This document shows, piece by piece, positions 35,283 to 44,471 of a DNA stretch of 64,000 nt. Every line of letters starts with the position of its first letter. Positions within the stretch are counted from its first letter, which is position 1. The stretch is from Streptomyces sp. NBC_00285. GTDB lineage: Bacteria; Actinomycetota; Actinomycetes; Streptomycetales; Streptomycetaceae. Position numbers and translations under genes: made by a program. The DNA is taken from assembly GCF_036174265.1 (NCBI RefSeq), contig NZ_CP108055.1:1984001-2048000 (forward strand), given 5' to 3'. The notes beneath the pieces were generated by a model. The model searched no databases. It was given only the letters and a program-made list of their open reading frames with translations, and was not told the DNA's origin.

Positions 35283-37187
35283 ATGACAGACGACGACTTT
35301 CACGTCTTCGACACCACGCTGCGCGACGGCGCGCAGCGCGAGGGCATCAGCCTCACCGTCACGGACAAGCTGACCATCGCCCGGCACCTGGACGACTTCG
35401 GCGTGGGCTTCATCGAGGGCGGTTGGCCCGGCGCCAACCCGCGTGACACCGAGTTCTTCGCCCGCGCGCAGCAGCAGATCGCGTTCAAGAACGCGCAGCT
35501 CGTCGCGTTCGGCGCCACCCGCCGCCCTGGCGCCCGGGCCGCCGACGACTTGCAGGTCAAGGCGCTCCTCAACTCCGGCGCCCCGGTCATCACGCTCGTC
35601 GCCAAGGCGCACGACCGGCATGTCGAACTCGCGCTGCGCACCACTCTGGAGGAGAACCTGGAGATGGTCCGCGACACCGTCTCCTACGTGCGCGCCCAGG
35701 GGCGGCGGGTCTTCGTCGACTGCGAGCACTTCTTCGACGGCTACCGTGCCAACCCCGACTACGCCAAGGCCGTCGTGCGGGCCGCCGCGGAGGCCGGTGC
35801 CGACGTCGTCGTCCTGTGTGACACCAACGGGGGCATGCTGCCCGCCCAGGTCCAGGAGGTCGTGGCCGCCGTACTGGCCGGCACCGGTGCCAGGTTGGGC
35901 ATCCACGCCCAGGACGACACCGGCTGCGCGGTCGCCAACACTTTCGCCGCCGTGGACGCTGGCGCCACGCACGTGCAGTGCACCGCCAACGGTTACGGCG
36001 AGCGCGTGGGCAACGCCGACCTCTTCCCCGTGGTCGCGGCCCTGGAGCTCAAGTACGGCAAGCGGGTGCTGCCCCAGGGGGCCCTCGGGCAGATGACCCG
36101 GATCTCGCATGCCATCGCCGAGGCAGTCAACCTGACCCCCGCCACTCACCAGCCCTACGTGGGTGTCTCCGCCTTCGCCCACAAGGCAGGCCTGCACGCC
36201 TCCGCGATCAAGGTCGGCCCGGATCTGTACCAGCACATCGATCCCGAGCTGGTGGGCAACAGCATGCGGATGCTGGTCTCGGACATGGCCGGACGCGCCT
36301 CCATCGAGCTGAAGGGCAGGGAACTGGGCGTCGATCTGAGTGGTGACCGGGAGCTGATGGGCCGGGTCGTGGAGCGGGTCAAGGAGCGCGAGATGGAGGG
36401 CTACTCCTACGAGGCGGCCGACGCCTCTTTCGAACTGCTGCTGCGCGAGGAGGCCGAAGGCCGCACGGAGACCTACTTCGAGCTGGAGTCCTGGCGGGTG
36501 ATCACGCAGGGTGGGCCCGGCGCGTCGCGGGAGGCTGAGGCGACGGTGAAACTCCGCGCCCAGGGCGAGCGGGTCGTCGCCACGGCGGAAGGCAACGGGC
36601 CGGTCAACGCCTTCGACGCCGCGCTGCGTCGCGCGTTGCTGTCCGCGTATCCGCAGGTGTCGGGGTTCGAGCTGGTCGACTACAAGGTCCGCATCCTGGA
36701 GGGCCATCGCGGCACCGCAGCGAGGATCCGTGTTCTGGTCAGTGTCACCGACGGGCAGGGCGTGTGGCAGACAGTGGGCGTCGCGGACAACGTACTCGCC
36801 GCGTCCTGCGAGGCACTGGGTGAGGCGCTCACGTACGGGCTCCGGCGCGCTCGGTGCGGAGCCGGCGCGCACGGCGACGCAGCGTTGCTTCCAGGCGAAC
36901 CCGAGCCGGCCCCGGACGACGCGGCGTGCACACTTGTCGTGGCGCTGCGAGACAGTCGTGGAGCGCTGGGACGGATCGCGGCCACCCTGAGCAGCATGCC
37001 GGTGCTGGGGCTGTCGTACTCGGTGGCGGACGCCGCCCGGGCCACCGCTGAGATCCGGCTTCCCCGGGCCCACGCGGCACGCGCGCGCAGCAAACTGAAC
37101 CGCATGGTGGACGTGCTGGACGTCACCACCGAGCCCCGCCCGGTCCTGCTCCAGGAGCAGGGGGCCGGGGCACGCGCTGCTGGGTGA
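35283..37187 (+). CDS. cimA: Citramalate/isopropylmalate-synthase-like enzyme with extra C-terminal ACT domain
   Basis: The protein is 634 aa, about 100 longer than usual CimA. The HMGL catalytic domain (about 6-275) starts FDTTLRDGAQREG and has the metal motif HAQDD near 208 and TANGYGERVGN near 234. The spacer and LeuA-type regulatory domain span about 300-520. Residues about 548-618 then look like an ACT domain (ALRDSRGALGRIAATLS, GLSYSV, ATAEIRL, SKLNRMVDVLDVTT), which is not part of the standard family. The core matches citramalate synthase (pyruvate plus acetyl-CoA, leading to isoleucine) better than LeuA. The attenuator upstream also points to branched-chain amino acids. Confidence 0.82.
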   Translation: MTDDDFHVFDTTLRDGAQREGISLTVTDKLTIARHLDDFGVGFIEGGWPGANPRDTEFFARAQQQIAFKNAQLVAFGATRRPGARAADDLQVKALLNSGAPVITLVAKAHDRHVELALRTTLEENLEMVRDTVSYVRAQGRRVFVDCEHFFDGYRANPDYAKAVVRAAAEAGADVVVLCDTNGGMLPAQVQEVVAAVLAGTGARLGIHAQDDTGCAVANTFAAVDAGATHVQCTANGYGERVGNADLFPVVAALELKYGKRVLPQGALGQMTRISHAIAEAVNLTPATHQPYVGVSAFAHKAGLHASAIKVGPDLYQHIDPELVGNSMRMLVSDMAGRASIELKGRELGVDLSGDRELMGRVVERVKEREMEGYSYEAADASFELLLREEAEGRTETYFELESWRVITQGGPGASREAEATVKLRAQGERVVATAEGNGPVNAFDAALRRALLSAYPQVSGFELVDYKVRILEGHRGTAARIRVLVSVTDGQGVWQTVGVADNVLAASCEALGEALTYGLRRARCGAGAHGDAALLPGEPEPAPDDAACTLVVALRDSRGALGRIAATLSSMPVLGLSYSVADAARATAEIRLPRAHAARARSKLNRMVDVLDVTTEPRPVLLQEQGAGARAAG

Positions 37188-37199
37188 TTCTCTGACAGC

Positions 37200-37211
37200 G
37201 AAACCGGTTTC
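37200..37211. promoter_or_regulatory. Orphan LacI-type palindrome
   Basis: GAAACCGGTTTC is a perfect 12-bp palindrome in the LacI/GalR operator style. It lies between the 3' ends of the cimA-like gene and the ABC permease gene, so it fits no obvious promoter. The rest of 37188-37378 holds nothing that I can call. Confidence 0.3.
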
Positions 37212-37378
37212 AGCCCTGGCCGCCACAGCCTTCGAGGACTCGGCAGCCCCGGACTTGGTCACGTTCTCACCGGTCATCTACGCGTATTCCATGATCGGGA
37301 GTTGCACCGAGCGTCTTGCAGTCCTCTGTCCCGAGTCGGGTGGAGCCGACGGACTGCCCCGCGCAGTCCTGTTGCCGC

Positions 37379-38293
37379 TCACTTGCCGAAGCCCGCGGTC
37401 AGCCCGCCGATCAGTTGGCGGCGGCCCAGGACGTAGAGCACGAGGATGGGCAGCGTGGAGAGGACCACCGCTGCCAGGATCGCCGGGACGTTGATGGTGA
37501 ACTCGCCCTGGAAACTCCACACGAAGAGAGGCAGGGTCCGCTTGTCCGGGCTCTGCGTGAGGATCAGCGGGAAGAGGAAGCCGTTCCAGACGTTCAGGGC
37601 GTCGTAGATGACGACCGTGATCAGAGCGGGGCGGGACAGGGGAAGCGCGAGGCTCCACAGCATGCGCCAGTGGCCGGCGCCGTCCGCGCGCATCGACTCG
37701 TACAGTTCGTCGGGGATGTCGCGCAGGAAGTTGACCAGGATGATCACGGTCAGCGGGATCGCGAACGCCGCCGAGGGGAGCACGATCGCGCCCAGGGTGT
37801 CGTACATCTGCGCCTTGGCGATCAGGTAGTAGACCGGGATGATCGTCGCCTGCAGCGGGATGGCGAGGCCCAGCAGGAAGACGCTGAACGCCCAGCGCAA
37901 GGCCCGGCTGGTGCCGCGCACGATCGCGTAGGCCGCCAGGAAGGAGACCCCGACGGTCAGCAGCGTCGCGCCGACCGTCACCAGTGTGCTGTTGAGGAGG
38001 TAGTGCGTGAAGTCGTTGTCGAGAACCTGGCGGTAGTTCTCCAGGGTGGGGTGCGACGGGACGGAGAGCGGGTTGGCGTCGAAGAAGCCCTCGCGGGTCC
38101 GCAGGCTGGTGACGACGACCCAGTAGACCGGCACCAGGACGATCACCAGCCAGAGCAGTCCACCCGACGCACCGAGCGGGTTGGCGCGGCGCAGGCTGGT
38201 GAGAGGGTTGCGCCGCGGGTGTGCCGGCGGCGGTTCGTCCTGGGGCGAGATGCCGGGGGAATCGGTGGACGGGGCGTGCGAGATCGCTGACAT
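37379..38293 (-). CDS. CUT1 sugar ABC permease, MalG-type
   Basis: The protein is 304 aa from ATG 38293; a GTG one codon upstream gives a GTGA overlap and is equally possible. It has a proline-rich cytoplasmic N-terminus (about 1-40), six hydrophobic segments and the coupling motif ESMRADGAGHWRMLWSLALP near residue 200. It is the last gene of the binding protein-permease-permease operon. There is no ATPase gene here, as usual for Streptomyces sugar importers, which share the MsiK ATPase. Confidence 0.87.
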   Translation of the reverse strand: MSAISHAPSTDSPGISPQDEPPPAHPRRNPLTSLRRANPLGASGGLLWLVIVLVPVYWVVVTSLRTREGFFDANPLSVPSHPTLENYRQVLDNDFTHYLLNSTLVTVGATLLTVGVSFLAAYAIVRGTSRALRWAFSVFLLGLAIPLQATIIPVYYLIAKAQMYDTLGAIVLPSAAFAIPLTVIILVNFLRDIPDELYESMRADGAGHWRMLWSLALPLSRPALITVVIYDALNVWNGFLFPLILTQSPDKRTLPLFVWSFQGEFTINVPAILAAVVLSTLPILVLYVLGRRQLIGGLTAGFGK

Positions 38294-39204
38294 CACATAC
38301 CTGCCTGCTGGCTACGCATCCGGCTGAAACCGGAGAACCGGACGAGGGCGAGGGAGACGACGAGTCCTGCCACGACGAGCACCACGGAGATGGCGCTGGC
38401 GAGGCCCATCTCGTTGCTCTGGAAGCCCGTGATGTACATGTCGAGCGGCAGGATGCGGGTGGCGTAGCCGGGGCCGCCACCGGTGAGGACGAAGACCAGG
38501 TCGAAGTAGGTGAGGGAGCCGACGACCATCAGCGTCGAGGACGTGACGACGGTGTAGCGCAGCTGGGGCAGGGTGATGTGCCAGAACTGGGCGACGCGGC
38601 CTGCGCCGTCGATCGACGCGGCCTCGTAGAGCGAGGCGGGGATCTGCCGGGCTCCGGCTTGGTAGAGCAGTGTGTGGAAGGGCACGAACTGCCAGGTGAT
38701 GACGAACACCACTGCGTAGAAGGCCAGTTGGGGGTCGCCGAGCCAGTCCTGGCCGAGGACGGGCAGGTTCAGGGCCGCGCCCAGGCCGAAGTTGGGGTCG
38801 AGGAGGTTCTTGAAGATGACGGCGATCGCGGCCGTGGAGATCAGCAGCGGGACGAAGTAGAAGACGGCGAACAGGGCGCGATAACGCTGCTTCCCGGCGA
38901 CGAAGACGCCCAGCAGGAGGCTGATCGGGGTCTGCACGATCCAGGAGAACACCATCAGCTTGACGGTGAGCCACAGGGCGTGCCGGGTGACGTCGCTGGT
39001 CAGCGCCTCGCGCCAGTTGTCGGCTCCCGCCCACGCCGGGCTGCCCAGACCGTCCCAGCGAGTGAAGCTCAGGTAGATCACGATCGCCATCGGCACGAGC
39101 GCGAAGAGGGCGAACAGCAGCAGGGCCGGCAGGGCCATGAGGAACGGCGGGCCGTCGGCGCCGGAACGCACCGACGGGGCCTTGGAGACGGTGGAGGCGC
39201 TCAC
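38293..39204 (-). CDS. CUT1 sugar ABC permease, MalF-type
   Basis: The protein is 303 aa with six hydrophobic segments and the coupling motif EAASIDGAGRVAQFWHITLPQL near residue 200. The GTG start at 39204 overlaps the binding-protein stop by 4 bp (GTGA), and its own stop abuts the next start. It forms the channel with the MalG-type subunit. Confidence 0.87.
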   Translation of the reverse strand: MSASTVSKAPSVRSGADGPPFLMALPALLLFALFALVPMAIVIYLSFTRWDGLGSPAWAGADNWREALTSDVTRHALWLTVKLMVFSWIVQTPISLLLGVFVAGKQRYRALFAVFYFVPLLISTAAIAVIFKNLLDPNFGLGAALNLPVLGQDWLGDPQLAFYAVVFVITWQFVPFHTLLYQAGARQIPASLYEAASIDGAGRVAQFWHITLPQLRYTVVTSSTLMVVGSLTYFDLVFVLTGGGPGYATRILPLDMYITGFQSNEMGLASAISVVLVVAGLVVSLALVRFSGFSRMRSQQAGM

Positions 39205-40520
39205 TCCTGCGCCGCCTCGTCCATCTGGGCGCAGAACTGCTGCGGGCTGATCTCGCCGAGGAAGAGCTGGTCGAGGTGGGTGAGCAGTTCGTTGCCGAGT
39301 TCGGGGGTGAGCGCCTGGTCCCAGGAGAGCTGGAAGCTCTTCGCGTCGCGGGCGAGGCCGTAGACGTACGTCGTCCAGTCCGCGTTGTCGGTGGCCTTGA
39401 GCTTGGCGTCGAGGTCCTTCACCGGCGGGACGTCGCCGTTCTTGAGGAGGCTGTCGATGTAGGTGTCGTTGTAGACGCCGTCCTTGAGGTAGGCCACCGC
39501 GGTCTTCCTGTCCTTGGCGCTCGCCTGCGCCGACACCGAGAAGAAGTTGGCCGTGTTGCCGACGATGTTGCTCGCGTCGCCCTTGCCGCCGGAGACGGAC
39601 GGGAAGCCGGACCAGCCGAGGTTGCCGGCGGAGACGAACTTCGGCGAACCGGTGGCCATCGTGCCGTACGCCCAGCTGCCCTGCAGGATCATCGCGGCCT
39701 TGCCGGTGTAGAGCTGGGCCTCGGCCTGGCCGGTGTCGGCGGAGACGGAGGTGAAGCCCTTGGCGAAGCCGCCGGCGTCCACGAGCTGCTCGATCATCTC
39801 CGCGGCCTTGAGGACGGCCGGGTCCGACCAGGCGCCCTTGTTTCCGGCGGCGATGTTGGCGAACGTCTCGGGTCCGCCGACGCGGTCGACGAGATACTCG
39901 AGCCACATCAGGTCGGGCCACTTGGAGGCGCCGCCCATGGAGATCGGCGCGATGCCCTTCGCCTTGAACTTCTTCACCAGGGCGAGGAGGTCGTCCCAGG
40001 TCTTCGGCGGCTCGGCGCCCACCTCCTCGAACAGCTGCTTGTTGAAGTACAGGACCACCGGCTGCACGCCGTTGACCGGGACGCCGTAGGTCTTGCCGTC
40101 GAAGGTGGTGGACTTCAGCACCGAGGGGAAGATGCGGTTCTTCCACGCGGGGTCGGCGTTCAGATCGGCGGTGAGGTCGGCGACCTTGCCCGCGTCCACG
40201 TAGGTCTTCAGGCCGCCACCGCCCCAGTTCTCGAAGAGGACCGGGCCGTTGCCCGCGCCGACGGCTGTGCGGAGCTTCTGCTTGTAGGGGTCGTTCTGGA
40301 AGTACTGGTAGTTGATCTTGCTGTCGGGGTGCTCCTTGTTCCACTCCGTGGCGGAGGCCCGGAAGGTCGCTTCGGAGCCCTGGGTCAGTGCCCACGCCAG
40401 CGCGCCGTCACCGGAGCCACCGCCGGCGGTCCGCCCGCTGCTGCCGCAGGCGGTGAGGGTCAGGGCCAGGACCGCCGCCGAGGCGGTGACCAGGACACGG
40501 GAGGGGATTCTCGCAGGCAT
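39201..40520 (-). CDS. CUT1 sugar-binding lipoprotein
   Basis: The protein is 439 aa from ATG 40520, which has AAGGAG 7 nt upstream; the longer frame from 40592 is not supported. It has a signal peptide with lipobox LTAC near residue 25, then a large extracellular solute-binding domain of family 1. Conserved binding-cleft aromatics include FENWGGG and WPDLMWLEY. With the divergent LacI-GH3 pair, the set resembles the bxlE-F-G/bxlA xylo-oligosaccharide systems of Streptomyces, but the sugar is not readable from the sequence. Confidence 0.87.
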   Translation of the reverse strand: MPARIPSRVLVTASAAVLALTLTACGSSGRTAGGGSGDGALAWALTQGSEATFRASATEWNKEHPDSKINYQYFQNDPYKQKLRTAVGAGNGPVLFENWGGGGLKTYVDAGKVADLTADLNADPAWKNRIFPSVLKSTTFDGKTYGVPVNGVQPVVLYFNKQLFEEVGAEPPKTWDDLLALVKKFKAKGIAPISMGGASKWPDLMWLEYLVDRVGGPETFANIAAGNKGAWSDPAVLKAAEMIEQLVDAGGFAKGFTSVSADTGQAEAQLYTGKAAMILQGSWAYGTMATGSPKFVSAGNLGWSGFPSVSGGKGDASNIVGNTANFFSVSAQASAKDRKTAVAYLKDGVYNDTYIDSLLKNGDVPPVKDLDAKLKATDNADWTTYVYGLARDAKSFQLSWDQALTPELGNELLTHLDQLFLGEISPQQFCAQMDEAAQE

Positions 40521-40545
40521 GGGGAGCTCCTTCGGCTCTTCAGAG

Positions 40546-40750
40546 GTTCGAATGCACCGGACGGCTCGTAGGGCTCGCCAGCAGCACGACATACGATTCG
40601 AAACTTTTCGAAACCTCTGCGTTTTCTGGCCGACAAATTAGGTGCGGTTTTACGGTCGGTCAATACGCCTGACGAAATAACTTTCCGTACCAATCGCGCC
40701 CTGGACCGTTCCGAAAGCTTGCGCTACCTTCCCCGTAAAGCTTCGAAAGG
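40546..40750. promoter_or_regulatory. Cluster of TTCGAA operator-like boxes between sugar importer and lacI
   Basis: The divergent promoter region holds GGTTCGAATG at 40546, ATTCGAAAC at 40596-40604, TTTCGAAAC at 40606-40614, TTCCGAAAGC at 40709-40718 and GCTTCGAAAGG at 40740-40750. The core TTCGAA is palindromic and two boxes lie 10 bp apart, one helical turn. One box overlaps the lacI ribosome site region and others lie near the importer start. They are candidate binding sites for the LacI-family protein encoded at 40758. Confidence 0.6.
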
Positions 40751-40757
40751 ACCCAGC

Positions 40758-41789
40758 ATGGCGAAGAGAGTCGTCGAGCGGACGACCCTGACCGGCATCG
40801 CCGAGGCGGCCGGGGTCTCGGTGGCCACCGTGTCGAAGGTGGTCAACGGTCGCAGTGACGTCTCGCCCGAGACCCGGGCACGCGTCGAGCGGCTGCTGGT
40901 CGACCACGAGTACGTGGCCCGGGGTCCGGGGGGCGCGCAGTCGCCGGTCCGCACCATCGACCTGACCTTCGACCAGCTGGTGAACCCCAACAACCTGGTG
41001 ATCACCCAGGGTGTGACGCAGGCCGCGGCGGAGGCCGGGGTCGACGTCGTCATCGGCACGGCGCCCGACGATCCGCTGGGCGCCGCCTGGGCCAGGAAGG
41101 TCGCGAACGCGGGACGGGAGGGCGTCATCCTGGTGACGTCCGAACTGACCGCCCGGCAGCGCGCGCAGTTCGCGCAGCACGGTGTCCCGCTGGTGCTGAT
41201 CGACCCGATGAACGAGCCCGACGACACCGTGCCCAGCATCGGCGCGACGAACTTCAGCGGCGGCATGGCCGCGACCGAACACCTGCTGAAACTCGGCCAC
41301 CGCCGGATCGCGATGATCGAGGGGCCGCATGACGCCGTGTGCAACACCGCTCGGCTGCACGGCTACCAGGCCGGGCTGAGCAGTGCCGGGCTCACGCCCG
41401 ATCCCCGCCTCATCAAGCGGGGGGCCTTCCGGTTCGAACCCGCCTACCAGGCCGCCCTGGAGCTCTTCGCCCTCGACGACCCGCCCACGGCCGTCTTCGC
41501 CGGCAACGACCTACAGGCGTTCGGTGTCATCGAGGCCGCCCGGGTCCAGGGGCTGCGCGTGCCGGAGGACATCAGCGTCGTCGGCTTCGACGACACCGCC
41601 GCCGCCAGCACCTCGGCCCCGCCCCTGACCACCGTCCGGCAGCCCTTCGCCGAGATCGGCCGCGCCGCACTGCGCACCCTGCTCCGGCTCACCGCGGGCG
41701 AACCCCTGGACAGCCACCGGGTGGAACTGGCCACCCAGCTCGTCGTCCGGTCCTCCACCGCACCACCGCCCACCCCTTCTCCTTCCTGA
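40758..41789 (+). CDS. LacI-family transcriptional regulator
   Basis: The protein is 343 aa from ATG 40758 (GAAAGGA 6 nt upstream). The DNA-binding helices (about 8-60) have the motif LTGIAEAAGVSVATVSKVVNGR. The sugar-binding domain (about 65-335) has FAGNDLQAFGVIEAARVQG and TTVRQPFAEIG. It is divergent from the CUT1 importer and 42 nt ahead of the GH3 gene, so it probably represses both until an oligosaccharide arrives. Confidence 0.9.
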   Translation: MAKRVVERTTLTGIAEAAGVSVATVSKVVNGRSDVSPETRARVERLLVDHEYVARGPGGAQSPVRTIDLTFDQLVNPNNLVITQGVTQAAAEAGVDVVIGTAPDDPLGAAWARKVANAGREGVILVTSELTARQRAQFAQHGVPLVLIDPMNEPDDTVPSIGATNFSGGMAATEHLLKLGHRRIAMIEGPHDAVCNTARLHGYQAGLSSAGLTPDPRLIKRGAFRFEPAYQAALELFALDDPPTAVFAGNDLQAFGVIEAARVQGLRVPEDISVVGFDDTAAASTSAPPLTTVRQPFAEIGRAALRTLLRLTAGEPLDSHRVELATQLVVRSSTAPPPTPSPS

Positions 41790-41831
41790 ACCCCACGCGC
41801 CGTCCTGCGCCACCACCCCGAGGAACGCACC

Positions 41832-44138
41832 ATGACCACACCTTGGGCCGATCCGGCCTGCCCCCGTCCCGAAAGGGTCGACGCCCTGCTCGCGGAGATG
41901 ACCCTGGAGGAGAAGCTGGCCCAGCTCGGCAGCGCCTGGCCCGGCGTCGAGCGCGTCAGCGGCAACGTGGCCCCGATGCAGGACGTCTTCGCCCGCCACA
42001 CCGACTTCGAACAGGCCAGCAAGAACGGCCTGGGCCACCTCACCCGCCCCTTCGGCACCAAGCCGGTCGATCCCGCCCAAGGAGCGCGCCAACTCGCCTC
42101 CCTCCAGCGCGAGTTGATGGAGAGCACTCGGCTCGGCATCCCCGCCATCGCCCACGAGGAATGCCTGACCGGGTTCACCGCCCACCGCGCGAGCGTCTTC
42201 CCCACCCCCCTCGCCTGGGCCGCCGCCTTCAACCCCGATCTCGTCGAACGCATGGCCAACGCGATCGGCACGAGCATGCGCCGGGTCGGCGTCCACCAGG
42301 GCCTCTCCCCCGTCCTGGACGTCGTACGCGACTACCGCTGGGGCCGGGTCGAGGAGACCCTCGGCGAGGACCCGTACCTGGTCGCCACGAGCGGCGCCGC
42401 CTATGTACGGGGACTGGAGACGGCGGGGATCGTCGCCACGCTCAAGCACTTCGCCGGGTACTCAGCCTCCAGGGCCGCCCGTAACCACGCCCCCGTCTCC
42501 ATGGGGCCCCGCGAGTTCGCCGACGTGATCCTGCCGCCGTTCGAGACGGCGATACGCGAGGGCGGCGCCCGCTCGGTGATGAACTCCTACGCCGATGTCG
42601 ACGGCATGCCCGCAGGCGCGGACGCCGGGCTCCTGACCCGACTCCTGCGCGAGGACTGGCAATTCGAGGGCACGGTCGTCTCCGACTACTGGTCCGTCGC
42701 CTTCCTGCGCACCATGCACCGCATAGCCGCCGACTACGGCGAGGCCAGCGCCCGCGCCCTGACGGCCGGCATCGACGTCGAACTGCCCGACACCCTCTGC
42801 TACGGCGAACCACTCGCCGAACTCGTCCGCGCGGGAACCGTCTCCGAGGACCTGGTCGACCGGGCCGTACGCCGCGTCCTGCACCAGAAGGCCGAACTCG
42901 GGCTGCTCGACGCCGACTTCACCCCGGAGGTCGACATCAAGGAACCGATCGATCTGGACCCGCCCGCGCACCGCGCCCTGGCCCGCGAACTCGCCGAGCA
43001 GAGCATCATCCTGCTCGACAACCGTGCGGGCCTCCTGCCTCTCGCCGCGGACACGGCGTCCATCGCCCTGGTCGGCCCCTGCGCCGACGACGCCAACGCG
43101 TTCTTCGGCTGCTACTCCTTCCCCAACCACGTCCTCCCCCACCACCCCGGCCACGACAACGGCATCGAGGCGCTCTCCCTGCTCGACGCCCTGGCCATGG
43201 AGCTGCCCCGCGCCCTGATCAGCTACGAACAGGGCTGCCCCGTCAAGGACACCGACCGTGCCGGCTTCGACGCGGCGGTGGAGGCAGCCCGGCGGGCCCA
43301 GGTGTGCGTCGCTGTCGTCGGTGACCGCGCCGGTCTCTTCGGCCTGGGCACCTCGGGCGAGGGCTGCGACGCCGAGGACCTCTCGCTGCCGGGCGTCCAG
43401 GGCGAACTGGTCGAGGCCCTGCTCGCCACCGGCACCCCGGTCGTACTCCTCGCCGTCTCCGGCCGCCCGTACGCGCTCGGCGCCTACGCCGACCGTGCGG
43501 CCGCCGTCGTCCAGGCCTTCTTCCCCGGCGAGGAGGGCGGCCCCGCCCTGGCCGGTGTGCTCTCCGGGCGGACCACCCCTTCGGGCAGACTGCCCGTCCA
43601 GATCCCGCGCACGCCGGGCGGGCAACCCGGCACCTACCTCCACGCCCCGCTCGGCGGCAACACCGAGGGCGTCAGCAACCTCGACCCCACCCCGGCCTAC
43701 CCCTTCGGACATGGACTGTCGTACACGACGTTCGCCTACGACGGGTTCGAGCTGAGCGCCCAGGAGATCCGCACGGACGGCGAGGTCGAGATCAGCTGCC
43801 TGGTCCGCAACACGGGCGAGGTCCCCGGCTCCGAGGTGGTCCAGCTCTACACCGCCGACCCCATCGCCCAGCTCCCGCGCCCAGTAACCCAGTTGACCGG
43901 CTACGCGCGCGTCCGGCTCGGCCCCGGCGAACAGCGCAGGGTCACCTTCCGCCTGCACACCGACCGCCTCGCCTACACCGGTCCCGGCCTGCACCGCATC
44001 GTCGAACCCGGCGAGATCACCGTCATGATCGGCGCCTCCAGCACCGACATCCGCCTCACCGGCACCATCCACCTCACCGGACCGGTCCGCGAGCCCGGCC
44101 ACGATCGAGTACTGAACACTCCGGCCGATGTCGGCTGA
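41832..44138 (+). CDS. Glycoside hydrolase family 3 (beta-glucosidase/xylosidase)
   Basis: The protein is 768 aa and has no signal peptide, so it acts in the cytoplasm on imported oligosaccharides. It has the GH3 N-terminal barrel (nucleophile D285 in VVSDYWS), a C-terminal alpha/beta domain (about 395-615, KHFAG motif earlier at about 205) and a fibronectin-III-like domain (about 655-755, ending in the typical VMIGASSTDIRL). Length and context resemble BxlA beta-xylosidases. Beta-glucosidase is the alternative. It is co-directional with lacI and probably co-transcribed. Confidence 0.87.
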   Translation: MTTPWADPACPRPERVDALLAEMTLEEKLAQLGSAWPGVERVSGNVAPMQDVFARHTDFEQASKNGLGHLTRPFGTKPVDPAQGARQLASLQRELMESTRLGIPAIAHEECLTGFTAHRASVFPTPLAWAAAFNPDLVERMANAIGTSMRRVGVHQGLSPVLDVVRDYRWGRVEETLGEDPYLVATSGAAYVRGLETAGIVATLKHFAGYSASRAARNHAPVSMGPREFADVILPPFETAIREGGARSVMNSYADVDGMPAGADAGLLTRLLREDWQFEGTVVSDYWSVAFLRTMHRIAADYGEASARALTAGIDVELPDTLCYGEPLAELVRAGTVSEDLVDRAVRRVLHQKAELGLLDADFTPEVDIKEPIDLDPPAHRALARELAEQSIILLDNRAGLLPLAADTASIALVGPCADDANAFFGCYSFPNHVLPHHPGHDNGIEALSLLDALAMELPRALISYEQGCPVKDTDRAGFDAAVEAARRAQVCVAVVGDRAGLFGLGTSGEGCDAEDLSLPGVQGELVEALLATGTPVVLLAVSGRPYALGAYADRAAAVVQAFFPGEEGGPALAGVLSGRTTPSGRLPVQIPRTPGGQPGTYLHAPLGGNTEGVSNLDPTPAYPFGHGLSYTTFAYDGFELSAQEIRTDGEVEISCLVRNTGEVPGSEVVQLYTADPIAQLPRPVTQLTGYARVRLGPGEQRRVTFRLHTDRLAYTGPGLHRIVEPGEITVMIGASSTDIRLTGTIHLTGPVREPGHDRVLNTPADVG

Positions 44139-44471
44139 GCGCAGCGGCTCCGGCCGCGGTGGCTTCCGGTATCAGCCGTAGGAGTCCTCAAGTAGGGAAC
44201 CTGTGCCCGCAGCCAGGACCGCGACCGCCGTTTACTGCGCTCACGCTCAGATCTGACGGCCGGCGCGGTACGGCGGCTGGTGTCCCGCCAGGGGCTGCCG
44301 TTCCCCCGAGATGTCTGCCGGACATCGGCGCCGAGACTGGCGGCAACCCATCCCGGGCCGCAGAAGAACTCACAGTTCTGGTTGTCGGCCAGAACGTCCC
44401 CGCGCACATCGGTCACGATCACCGCAGCGTCGGCGACCGGGCCCCGCTGTCGGCGGAGCGCACCACCCCGG
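44139..44471. other. Degenerate stretch, possible PAS-like fragment on the minus strand
   Basis: There is no intact gene. On the minus strand 44305-44437 reads VADAAVIVTDVRGDVLADNQN and then loses pattern, which resembles the start of a PAS domain of the kind found in SpoIIE-type phosphatases. The rest looks like scrambled coding sequence. This is the left edge of the most rearranged part of the window. Confidence 0.25.

Noticed and set aside
35283..37187. 2-isopropylmalate synthase (LeuA)
   Set aside because: The N-terminus and catalytic motifs resemble the citramalate/homocitrate-like group more than the actinobacterial LeuA. LeuA cannot be excluded without alignment.
34992..37277. Minus-strand open frame of 761 codons
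   Set aside because: It is antisense to the citramalate-synthase-like gene, which has clear family motifs. The shadow has none.
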